Below are positions 32,045-40,603 of a stretch of 64,000 nucleotides of DNA, piece by piece; the first letter of the stretch is position 1, and the number at the start of each line of letters is the position of its first letter. The stretch covers positions 1,116,001 to 1,180,000 of the forward strand of contig CP089463.1 in the NCBI GenBank assembly GCA_026636295.1. Direction: 5' to 3'. The notes below the pieces were generated by a model. It saw nothing but the letters and a program-made list of their open reading frames with translations, had not been told where the DNA came from and searched no databases. This DNA comes from Medakamo hakoo (Eukaryota; Chlorophyta; Trebouxiophyceae; Coccomyxaceae). The position numbers and the translations under genes are program-made.

Positions 32045-34500
32045 ATGGACGACCTCGCCCTGCCCACCCACCCGCCGCCCGTGGCCATCGGCCCCGTCGC
32101 CGCGCATGGCAAACTGCTGTCCTTCGGGTCGTTGGACATGGCCGCGCTGCTCGGAGGAGACGCGACGCCGACGGGGTCGCTGGCCGACACGCCGTTTGTG
32201 CGTTTTTTTTCAGAAAGGGAGGGGGCAGCGGGCCGCTCCGCCCGTCTTTTCCCCCGGCAGTGTACAAGCCCAGATTATGTGCCGCCCACGGTGGAAGAGG
32301 GCGGGGCGACGAACGCGGGACAAGCCCGCGGCCCTTTTCTCGGCCAGGCCAATTCGCGACGCGAACAACCACCTTTTTTCTGCTTTCGGCCCCCGCGCCG
32401 CCGCCACCCGCTCACGCCCTCCCTTCAATTCCGTCCCCATCCCTTTCTTAAAACCAGGACCTGGGCTCCGCGCGCGCGGGCATGACGCCGCGCACGCGGT
32501 CGGGGACGGGTGACGGCTCCGGCCCGTTCGGCGCGCCGGTCGGCGGACTGGCGGCGCAGCACCCGCCTCATCGGCGCTCCCGGCTAGGTCAGGCACGTTT
32601 TTTTCGAGTTTCGTGCGGCCAGACCCAGGATTGACGTTGTTGGACACCGTTTGAGTGCAGCGGAAGAGGTCTTAGTGACCAGCCGCGTGCCGAGCGCGCG
32701 GCATCTGTCGCGAGCGCGCACTGCTCGCTGGCTAGCTGCTTCCGAGGGCACGACGCCGGCGCCACGCCCGTGGCGTGGGCGTGCTCGCCATCGCTATACA
32801 CTCATTCAGACGACTTGCGGACGGCTTGAAGAGCAGAGTGCAGTGCCAGGAAGGACGCGTGCGGGAGGCCGGCCTCCCCCCCATTCTGCCAATCTACCTC
32901 GCGCGGGCTCCACCCGCCGCCCGCCTTCCCTCACGCCCCTGCCCCCCACGTTCTCCACTCTCTTCCCACACAGGCCGCGCCCGACCCGTCCCCGCCCACG
33001 GCCGCCGCCGCCGCCGCCGCGCCTGCCCCCTCCCCCGCCTCGAAAACCGTGCGATCAGGCGTGCGCAAACCCCGCGCCACGACGACGGCCGCCCGGGCGG
33101 CCGCGTCCCGGGAACGGGCCGCGACGAAAGCGGCTGCGGCCGCCGCGGCTGCCGCGGCTGCTCCAGCCACAAAGGGAAAAGGCAAGGCGGCCGCCACCGC
33201 CCGCGTCGCCATCACCGCCACGGCCGGCACGCCCGCCGCCGGCGCCGCGCCGACGATTTCCTTTGCGCCCAGCCCTAAAGGCGGGCGTGGTGGTGCTGCG
33301 GGATCGGGCGCGTCCGCGCCCGGCTCGCCCGCCGCGGGCCACGCCCTCGCCGGTCCGACGCCGCGCACGGCGCCCGCCGCCGTCGCCCGCACCGCCGCCC
33401 GCACGACGGCCGGTGCGGCCGTGCCTCGCGGCGTGCCCGTCTCCTACACTTACGGCCTGCCGCCTGCCGCCGCCGCGGCCGCCGCGGCCGCCGCCGCCGC
33501 CGCGGCCGCACAGCCACTCGCCGGCGCGGGCCCCTCGCTCGCCGCGTCTGGCTTCGACGTCGACCCCTTCGCGTCCGACAATGAGGGCGGCCGCACGCCT
33601 GGCGTCAAGCGCACCCGGCGCCGGGTGACGGTCGAGACCCGGGACGCGGACGGCCGGCCGTACACGCAGGCGGAAATCCGGCGCATGAAACGGTGAGAGA
33701 GTGATTGAGGGGGGTGGTTTTTTTTTTCCATCCATCCATCCTTTCCACACCCTACAACAACCTTCCCACCTCCTCACTCAAAACCCGACGCCCTCCCCCC
33801 AACACTCCCGCGCAGCCGCATCACCAACCGGGAGTCCGCCCGCCGCATGCGCCTGAAACGCCAGGAAGAGTGGGCGACGGCCAAGCACCAGCACCGCGCC
33901 CTGAAAGACGACCGCGCGCGCTTGGCCGCCACGGTCGAAGCCGCCGCCGCGGCCGCCGCGGCCGCCGCCGCTGAAGTCGCGCGCTGGCAGGGCCTGGCCC
34001 GTGGCGCCGCCACCGTCGCCGCCAACTTGGCGGCCCGCTTGGGCGAGCCGGTCGACCCGGCCGCCGTCGCTGCTCTCGAGGCCGTGCCGGCCGTCGTCCC
34101 CCCGCCGCCGGGCATGGACGGCCCCTGGCCCGTCGCGTCGGGCGGCGGCACGACGGCGGGACCTGGCCCTGCCTCCACCGCCGTGGGCGCGACAGCGGCG
34201 GGTCCGTCCGGCTCCGGGGCGGCTGCCGGCCCGTCGGCTGCCCCGACGCCCACGTCGCGCGCGCACCACCCGGGCCTCGGCGCGCCCGCCGCCGCGCCCG
34301 CGCCCCAGGCCGTCGTCGGGCTGGGCCTGCCCGTGCGCCCGCCCCGGCGCACCGCGTCCCACGGCGACGCCCTGCCCACCCCGCGCGGTGGGCTGGTGGG
34401 CGGCGCCGGGTCGGGCGACTTTGCGCGCGCCGCCACGGTCGCGGCCCTGCCCGTGTCCGTGGAGGACGTCGTCGACGCGGCCGGCCTGTTTGGGCTGTGA
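32045..34500 (+). CDS. bZIP transcription factor
   Basis: The 3' part is firm: an exon ending at 33692 and exon 33816-34500 join as IRRMKR / RITNRESARRMRLKRQEEW, a plant-type bZIP basic region (N...SAR.S.RK-like), followed by an Ala-rich coil with few leucines and a Pro/Ala tail. Exon 1 is 32045-32197 (MDDLALPTHPPP). Between them two in-frame routes exist: 32458-32509 plus 33059-33692 (507 aa), or direct splicing to 32974-33692 (518 aa). Both keep phase, so alternative forms are possible. A basic stretch KGKGKAAATARV and KRTRRRVTVE may help nuclear entry. The leucine zipper is unusually poor, so dimerisation may differ from typical bZIPs. Confidence 0.8.
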
Positions 34501-34916
34501 GGGGAGTGGTGCGAGAGAGTGTGTGTGTGAGTGTTTGTGTGAGAGTGTGAGTGTGTGTGCTGCGTGCTGCTGCTGTGTGAGAGTGAGTGGGACGGTGCGT
34601 GGGGGAAAACGCAAATAAAAAAAACAAGAGAGACGAGGAGGGGGGTGGGATGGCCGGGGTTGGGCGAATGCAGGGCTTTCCATCCCTGCCTCGCCTGCCT
34701 GACCACCACCTGCCATCCTTGGGGCGACGCAGAGTGCGGGAGAGAGTGCGGCTGAGTGGATTTGCTTTGTATGACAAACGAACGAAACGAAACGAAACAA
34801 AAAGAGGGAGAGAGAGGGTGGTCGCGCACGTCGGACACACCCCCCACTCACGAGTTTTCTCGCGCAGCAGGAGGGTCTCTCCTTTCCGAAGTGAGCGACT
34901 CGACGCACACACAACC
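34501..34916 (+). other. Intergenic region between bZIP and CDCA7-like genes
   Basis: Both neighbours are on +. The first part is GT-rich (GTGTGTGAGTG repeats, ~34520-34590), then A-rich around 34615-34626 and again near 34780-34805 (repeated CGAAA/ACGAAAC units). It should hold the 3' UTR of one gene and the promoter of the next. No gene is visible. Confidence 0.5.
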
Positions 34917-37900
34917 ATGCCCCGCCCCAAGAAGCAGAAGACGGCCGAGACGGCCCCAGCGGGCGACGCGGCGGCCGAGGGTGAGTTTGCAATGGGCGTG
35001 TTTGTGTGGGCGGCGGCCCGTCTTTCGCTTCCACGCATGCGCGCCGTCCCTCTCTCCCCGTCATCTCACGGCCGCGCGCCACGCCCGTACTCCCTCCCAT
35101 TCCAGCCCCTGTCGCGGCGTCGGCTGATGCACCCGCGGCCGGCGCGACAGGCGCGGCCGCCGCGGCCGCTCCAGCGGCCGAGCCCAACGCGCCGGCCGAC
35201 GGCGCCGCCGATGCGCCTGTCGTCAAGCAAAAGAAGAAACGCGACAACAACCCGGGCATCCGGGTCCAGGGCGGCCGCATCTACGACTCGGAAAAGGGGA
35301 CGACGTGCCACCAGGTGAGTGAGAGAGGGGTGCCGGGTGGTGGTGGGATGGAGGCGGGGCCCGTGGGCCGGCGTTCATGGTGCTTGCGCCGCGTTTGATT
35401 TTTCGCCGCATCTTGCCGCACTTGGATGGAGACGGCAGAGGCTGTGCATGAGCGGGCGCGCCCGGCGACCCTGCATCCGATGCCTCTGCCTGGTTGAGTC
35501 CGTGCCGGTCGTGGTTGGAGGCGCAGCGGCGGCATCGGCGCTCCTCACACGCCGTTCCTCCACTCAAAAATCCACACCCCCTTCCCATCCATCATCCATC
35601 CATCTATCAACACAAAAAAAACAGTGCCGCCAGAAGACGGTGGAAGTCAAAGCCAAGTGCACGCAGTGCCCCATGTACTGGTGCCCGCGCTGCCTGTCCA
35701 ACCGGTACGGCCAGCAGGTGGCTGAGGTGAGTTTTGTGGGTGGGCGGTGGTTGTTTTTTCGACTCGCGCCGCTCCAGCTCTCACCCACTCGCTCAACCAT
35801 CCGCCCCGCCCGCCCCACCCCTCCTCACTCCGACCAGGTCTCTAAGCTCGACGTCTGGGCGTGCCCGCGGTGCGACGGCAAGTGCAACTGCTCCAACTGC
35901 CGCAAGGTAAGAGAGAGGGTGAGAGGGAGGGAGGGAGGACGGCGGCCACGAGAAAAAAAACAGCCACTCGCCCCCTCACCCTTCTCCCATCCCACCACTC
36001 CCAACGCCCGCACCAACAACAGCGCCAGGGCCTGGCCGCCACCGGCATCCTGGCCGGCGTCTCCAAAGCCGCCGGCTTCGGCTCCGTCTCGGCCCTGCTG
36101 GACAAAAACCCGAACGCGACGCGCCCGCCCACGGTCGCGGAAGGCGGCGGCGGCGCGGGCGCGCCCCGCCCGCGCCAGCGCTCGCGCTCCAAGGCCGGTG
36201 CTGGCGGCGGTGGGGAGGACGGCGCCGGCGCCGCCGGCCCGCTGCGCGGCGGCCGCGAGCTGGAGATGGTGCCGGACGCCGACCTGCCGCCCCGGGCCGC
36301 GCCGCTGCCGGCGGCGGGCCCGCTGGCCGTCCACCGCCCGCCCCGCGCGTCTGGTGGCCGGTCCGCCTCCGGCGGCGGGTCCGGCGCCAACGCCTCCACC
36401 CGGTCCGCCGCCTGGCCGCGCGGCGCGCCCGACGCGCTGCCCATCCCGGCCGGGCTGGAGGAAGGCGACTTGGCGGAGGTGCTGGAGTTTGCCGCGGCGT
36501 TTGGGGGCGGCCGCGCGCGCGCGCGCGAAGCAAACGTGGCCGCGACCGTCGCGGCCGTCAAAGCCGGGGCGCCGGCCCCGCCCGAGCAACAAGCCCTGGA
36601 CATCCCCGTCCTGTGCCCTGCCGTCTTGGCCGCGGAACTGGTGGCGCCGCCAGCCTCCGGCTCCTCCCCCGCCGTCGACGCGCCCGGGTCGGCCGTCGCG
36701 GCCTTGCACATCGCCTTGCTCGACGCCGTGCGCCGGGACTGGGGCATTCCGGGCACCGTCGGCTCCGACGGTTGGCACGCCGTCATGCGGCAGTACCTGC
36801 GTGAAGACGTGCGCGCGCAGCGGGAAGCCGCGGCGGGGCGGGGGGACGGGGGTGGGGAGGAGGGTGGCGCCACCAACGCCTCCCCCTCCAAAGCCGACGC
36901 GCCCACCCTGTCCGCCGACGGCGCTGCCGCCGGCGGCGAAGGCGCGGGCGACGAAGCCGGGTCCGGCGACGCCGCGGACCCCGCCAACCCGCTGGACGCC
37001 GACCCGGACGCGGCGTACCCGCCGCCCGGCTACTGGGGCCTGCCGCCCGCCGCCCGCCTGCGCATGCTGCGCGAGCTCATGCACGACGCCCTGGACACGG
37101 CCGTCGCGCGCGCCCAGATTGAGGGCGCCGCCGAGCACGCGGGCGCGGCGGACAGGGCGGTGCGCGAGGAGCTGGCGGCCGCCCGGCGCGACGCGAAGGC
37201 CGCGTGGGCGAAGCAGCGCGACCTGACGATCGGGGAGATGCTGGCCCGGGCGGACCTGTCGTCCATGACGGCGGACGAGCAGCGGGCCCTGGTCGCGGAG
37301 ACCAAGGCCAAAGTGGAGGCCGCCGCCAGCGCGGAAGCGGCGGGCCGGGTGCGGGCGCTGGCGGCGCGCGCCGCGCGCGGCGGGCGCGAGGTGCGCGCTG
37401 TGCCCCTGGGCAAGGACCGGGACGGCAACGCCTACTTCGACTTGGACGGCGTCACGGCCGCGCTGGCCGGCGCCGACGCGGGCCCGGCGCTCCTGGTGTG
37501 CCGGCCGCCGCCGGGCGACCGCGACCAGGCCGCCGTGGACGGTGGCGAAGTCCCGCCGTCGCTGCTGGCCGGCGACGGGCGGTGGGGCGTCGTCACGGAC
37601 GGGCCCGCCCTCGCCGCCGCCTTGGACGCGCGCGGCGAGGCGGAAGGCCCGCTGCGGGTGGAGGTCATGAGCCGGTTTGGCCTGAGTGAGGCGGCGGAGA
37701 AGGCGGCTGCCGGGCCGGCGGCGGCCGAGCCGGCCGAGCCGGCCGAGCCGGCCGCGGCCGAGCCGGCCGCGGCCACAGCCGGCGGTCGGGGCCCGGCCCC
37801 GCGCCGCGGCCGCCCGCCCAAGGGCGCCGCTGCCGCCGCTCCCAAGAAACGGGGCACCAAGCGCGCGCCTAAACCGTCTGCGGACGTGCCTGCCGACGCC

Positions 37901-38032
37901 GCCGTCACCGTGGCGGCCAGCCCGCCGGCGAAAAAGGGCCGGCCGGCCAGCGCGGGTGCGGCTGGGAAAAAGGCTGCGGCCGTGCAGGAGCAGCGGGTGT
38001 CGCCGCGCCGGGCCGGCGCGGCCGGTGCGTGA
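34917..38032 (+). CDS. CDCA7-like protein with zf-4CXXC_R1 and WHIM-like region
   Basis: Exons 34917-34980, 35106-35314, 35625-35726, 35838-35906 and 36023-38032 give 817 aa. The zinc finger is spread over exons 2-5: GTTCHQCRQKTVEVKAKCTQ, CPMYWCPRCLSNRYGQQVAE, VSKLDVWACPRCDGKCNCSN, CRKRQGLAATGILAGVSKAA. This is the CDCA7 finger, which in animals recruits the remodeller HELLS to hemimethylated DNA. Downstream, LHIALLDAVRRDWGIPGTVG recalls a DDT-like helix set, and YWGLPPAARLRMLRELMHDA recalls WHIM motifs of remodelling factors, as in plant homologues. The C-terminal part has a coiled Ala/Arg region and AT-hook-like RRGRPPKG. CDCA7-class function in DNA methylation is inferred. Confidence 0.88.
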
Positions 38033-38209
38033 GAGAGGTATGGAGTGGTGAGGCAACAAAGTGACAAAGGATGGAGAGAGAGAGAGAGACAAATGGCACA
38101 GCGCGCGCGGGGAGACGCGCGGGACACGCGGAACAGGGACGGAGAGAGGGAGAGGGAGCCTCTGTGTGTGTGAAAAAATGGATGGGAGGTGTTTTCGGTC
38201 CACAAGAAA

Positions 38210-38239
38210 ATCAACTTTTTTGCGGGGAAAAAAGTTGAT
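38210..38239. repeat. Perfect 12-bp inverted repeat (hairpin)
   Basis: ATCAAC plus six T, a six-base GCGGGG loop, then six A plus GTTGAT. The stem is perfect and lies in the 256-bp gap between the CDCA7-like gene and the next + gene. Role unknown; it could mark an RNA 3' end or a small mobile-element remnant. Confidence 0.85.
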
Positions 38240-38288
38240 GGAGATGGCTGGGCGGGCCGCCAAGTAACGCCCTGTTCTATACCCGGCG

Positions 38289-39425
38289 ATGAGCGCGAAC
38301 CCCGGGCCGATCAGGAGGCCGGGCAAGGAGCCCGTCGGCGGCGGGAGTGGAGCGGGGGACGGCGGCCATGCGACGACGGCGGCGCCGCCACGGCCGACAC
38401 CCGCCGGCGCCCCGCCCCTCACGCCACCCTTTGCGGTCACGCCCTGGCTCACCTTTGCCGACCCGGCCACTGAAGCCGCTTTCCAAGCCGACACTGGCCG
38501 GCGGCGCACAGCCGCCGCCCTGCGGTCCGACCGGGCGGCGTACGGCTTCATGGCCGCGCTGCTGCTGCTGGGCGGCGGCGCGTCGCTCAACGCGCGCGGG
38601 TGGGTCGTCGCGACCGGCGCGGGCACGGCCGCCCTGGGCGCCTGGTGCGTGTGGGGCGTGGACTCCTACACCCGGGCGCGGCCGCTCGTCGCGACCGGCT
38701 TCCGGTGGGCCCTGGCCGCCGCCGCCGCCCCGGGCCTGGCCGGCGGCCGGTCGCGCCCCGTCAACTTTTTCCCCGCGGGCGGCGCCGCCCTCGCCACGAC
38801 GCCCGCGTGCCCGCTCGCCCCGGCGCCCGCGGCCCTGGGCGCGCAGCAGTGGGCCCGGTGGGCGGCCACCCGGCCCGTGGCCCTGAGCACGCTCGTCCTG
38901 GGCGCGCTCGCCCGCCTGCCCCTGCCCGCGCTCGCCACGACGCTCGCGGGCCAGGTCGCCCTGTACGGCGCGGGCGCGCCGGTCTACTGCCCGGGCGTGA
39001 TGGCGTCCGACCTGGGCGCGTGCCCGTTTTACGAGCGGGTGGGCGCCGCGTTCAGCGCCGCCGCGCACGCGTGCGTCGACGCCCTCCTGCCCGGGCCGGC
39101 GGCGGCACCGCCCGGCGCCCCGCCCTTTTGCCCGGCGCGCGTGTGCGAGCTGGTCGCGGCCCAGCTGCACGTCCTGGCCGCGTGCGCGGCATTTGTGCTG
39201 GCCTGGCACGTCGAAGCGGCCGAGCGTGCGGCCTGGGTCGGCAGGCAGAGCTTCGGCCTGCACCGCCACCGGCGCCTGCCGTGCGCGGTGCCGGGGCTGG
39301 CGGTCGTCGCGGGCGCGGCGGCCGCGGCGGTCGGGTGCTGGCTGGCCCTGGAAGAGGTGGACGCCTGGTTCGCGTGCCCGCCCGTGCCGGGGTGGGCGGA
39401 CAGGGCCGCCGCCGTGCGGCCGTGA
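38289..39425 (+). CDS. Multipass membrane protein, function unknown
   Basis: Intronless, 378 aa. A Pro/Gly-rich soluble N-terminus (~50 aa) is followed by FADPATEAAFQADTGRRRTA and about five hydrophobic segments: AYGFMAALLLLGGGASL, VVATGAGTAALGAWCVWGV, VALSTLVLGALARLPLPALA with ATTLAGQVALYG, LHVLAACAAFVLAWHV and AVPGLAVVAGAAAAAVGCWL. Between the middle ones lie cysteines (YCPGVM, GACPFYERV, PFCPARVCEL) that could pair in a lumenal or extracellular loop. The layout (E..F soluble lead-in, then paired helices) recalls the membrane part of adenylate-cyclase-type receptors, but the match is too weak to name. ATG 38289 is the first in frame. Confidence 0.75.
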   Translation: MSANPGPIRRPGKEPVGGGSGAGDGGHATTAAPPRPTPAGAPPLTPPFAVTPWLTFADPATEAAFQADTGRRRTAAALRSDRAAYGFMAALLLLGGGASLNARGWVVATGAGTAALGAWCVWGVDSYTRARPLVATGFRWALAAAAAPGLAGGRSRPVNFFPAGGAALATTPACPLAPAPAALGAQQWARWAATRPVALSTLVLGALARLPLPALATTLAGQVALYGAGAPVYCPGVMASDLGACPFYERVGAAFSAAAHACVDALLPGPAAAPPGAPPFCPARVCELVAAQLHVLAACAAFVLAWHVEAAERAAWVGRQSFGLHRHRRLPCAVPGLAVVAGAAAAAVGCWLALEEVDAWFACPPVPGWADRAAAVRP

Positions 39426-39608
39426 GGGTGGCGCGGCACGGGCACTGTGTGTCGCCCACTCGAAGCATGCACGTGTTTTTTGGTCCTGCCCTCCGTGGCG
39501 GGTCAAGTGCGCGTGAGAGAGGGAGCCTGGAGCTTTTTTTTTCCCTGGACCTTTCAGTGTTTGCAGGACTTTTTTTTGAGTTACGCTTGCGCAGAGAACG
39601 ACCAGGCT

Positions 39609-39644
39609 CGACGACTCGTGGCACACACGCCCCACGAGTCGTCG
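39609..39644. repeat. Perfect 13-bp inverted repeat (hairpin)
   Basis: CGACGACTCGTGG, a 10-base CA-rich loop, then CCACGAGTCGTCG. It lies between two convergent genes, where it could shape either transcript's 3' UTR. Confidence 0.85.
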
Positions 39645-39766
39645 CGCCCGCCCGTTCTGCGGTATTGATGCGTTGCCGCCCTTTGTGCGGTATATTTATT
39701 CGTTGGCGCCTCTTTCTGCGGCATGCATATGTTTTGCAAGACACAAGACTTCCCTTCGTTCCCTCT

Positions 39767-39771
39767 TTACA
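39767..39771 (-). promoter_or_regulatory. Probable poly(A) signal TGTAA (ELIP-like gene)
   Basis: TTACA on + reads TGTAA on -, 15 nt after the ELIP-like stop, matching the green-algal poly(A) signal. Confidence 0.5.
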
Positions 39772-39786
39772 CGCCACACACTCTCT

Positions 39787-40491
39787 CTAAAACAGCGCGG
39801 CCCCGCCCTTGAAGATCTGTTCGACGGCCACCAGCCCCACAAAGCCCAGCATGGCGACGCGGCCGACCAGCTTTTCGTTCTTGGCCGTGAAGGCCGGGAA
39901 GACGGGCGCGACGTCGACGTCGGCCAGCAGGGGCGCGAGCGTGCCGACGGCCAGCAGGATGACGGCGAGGACGACGCCCGTCGGCTCGTCCTTGAGTTGC
40001 TGGAGGACGCCCTCGCCCGAGGTCAGCTCGGCGGCGACGGCCGCGGCGAAGGCCAGCATGCAGGCGCGGCCCTGTTCGTTGTCGGGGGAGAGGGGGGGGA
40101 GGGGGGGGAGGGGGGTCAGGTGCGCGGCCACGTCGGTGCGCGTCGGAGCTCCCCGTCCAAGAAACACCGATTTGGGAGACGAGACAGCTCCAGCAACCAA
40201 ACACCAAAAACCCACGTTCATGATTTCGGGTGCAGGACCAGAGAAAGCCATCAGCTCCCCGAACGTCGGCGGAGGAGGCGGGCGGACGACGGCGGCTTCG
40301 GCGGCAGAGGCGGCTAGCACGCGTGCCGACTCGCTCCACTCGGCCGCGGGCACGGCTTTGCCCGCGTAGAACACCGTCTCGCCGCCCGTGACGGGCGCGG
40401 AGGTCTCAGGCTCAGCAGCCCGGACGCGGACAGCGCGGCGCGCATCGCGGGCCGGTAAGCGGGCGGGCAGGGAGGCGCGGAGGGAGAGCAT
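39787..40491 (-). CDS. Early light-induced protein (ELIP-like, LHC superfamily)
   Basis: Exons 40216-40491 and 39787-40071 (-) give 186 aa. ELIPs are thylakoid proteins that bind pigments under high light and protect against photo-oxidation. A basic transit peptide (MLSLRASLPARLPARDARRA) precedes three membrane helices. Helix 1, across the intron, is APEIMN / GRACMLAFAAAVAAEL; helix 2 is TGVVLAVILLAVGTLAPLL; helix 3 is NEKLVGRVAMLGFVGLVAVE. The E..xGR..ML motifs in helices 1 and 3 are the chlorophyll-binding LHC signature. The acceptor used is GAACAG before GGC, which restores the motif exactly. It starts divergently from SDH1 with only 112 bp between the two ATGs. Confidence 0.9.
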   Translation of the reverse strand: MLSLRASLPARLPARDARRAVRVRAAEPETSAPVTGGETVFYAGKAVPAAEWSESARVLAASAAEAAVVRPPPPPTFGELMAFSGPAPEIMNVGFWCLVAGAVSSPKSVFLGRGAPTRTDVAAHLTPLPPLPPLSPDNEQGRACMLAFAAAVAAELTSGEGVLQQLKDEPTGVVLAVILLAVGTLAPLLADVDVAPVFPAFTAKNEKLVGRVAMLGFVGLVAVEQIFKGGAALF

Positions 40492-40603
40492 GGTGATGGT
40501 CGTGACTTTTTTTTTGGCGTTGAGAGAGGATGGAGGTGTGGCGCGCCTGAGTGCGCCCGCACGCCCTTCACTCACCTTTCTCGGCTGAGAGAAGAAGAAA
40601 AAC

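Larger units (their letters stand above)
39426..39786. other. Convergent intergenic region with hairpin and short repeats
   Basis: This separates the multipass membrane gene (+) from the ELIP-like gene (-) and holds both 3' ends. It contains T runs (~39532-39542 and 39570-39577), a perfect 13-bp-stem hairpin, and about three degenerate copies of a TGCGGTAT-bearing unit (at 39658, 39686 and 39717). It is less GC-rich than its surroundings. No coding potential is evident. Confidence 0.6.

Noticed and set aside
35825-38626. 933-codon open frame on - opposite the CDCA7-like gene
   Set aside because: Its translation is Arg/Gly-rich shadow sequence with no domain, and the + strand has a clear zinc finger and spliced model. 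GC-rich DNA leaves antisense frames open.
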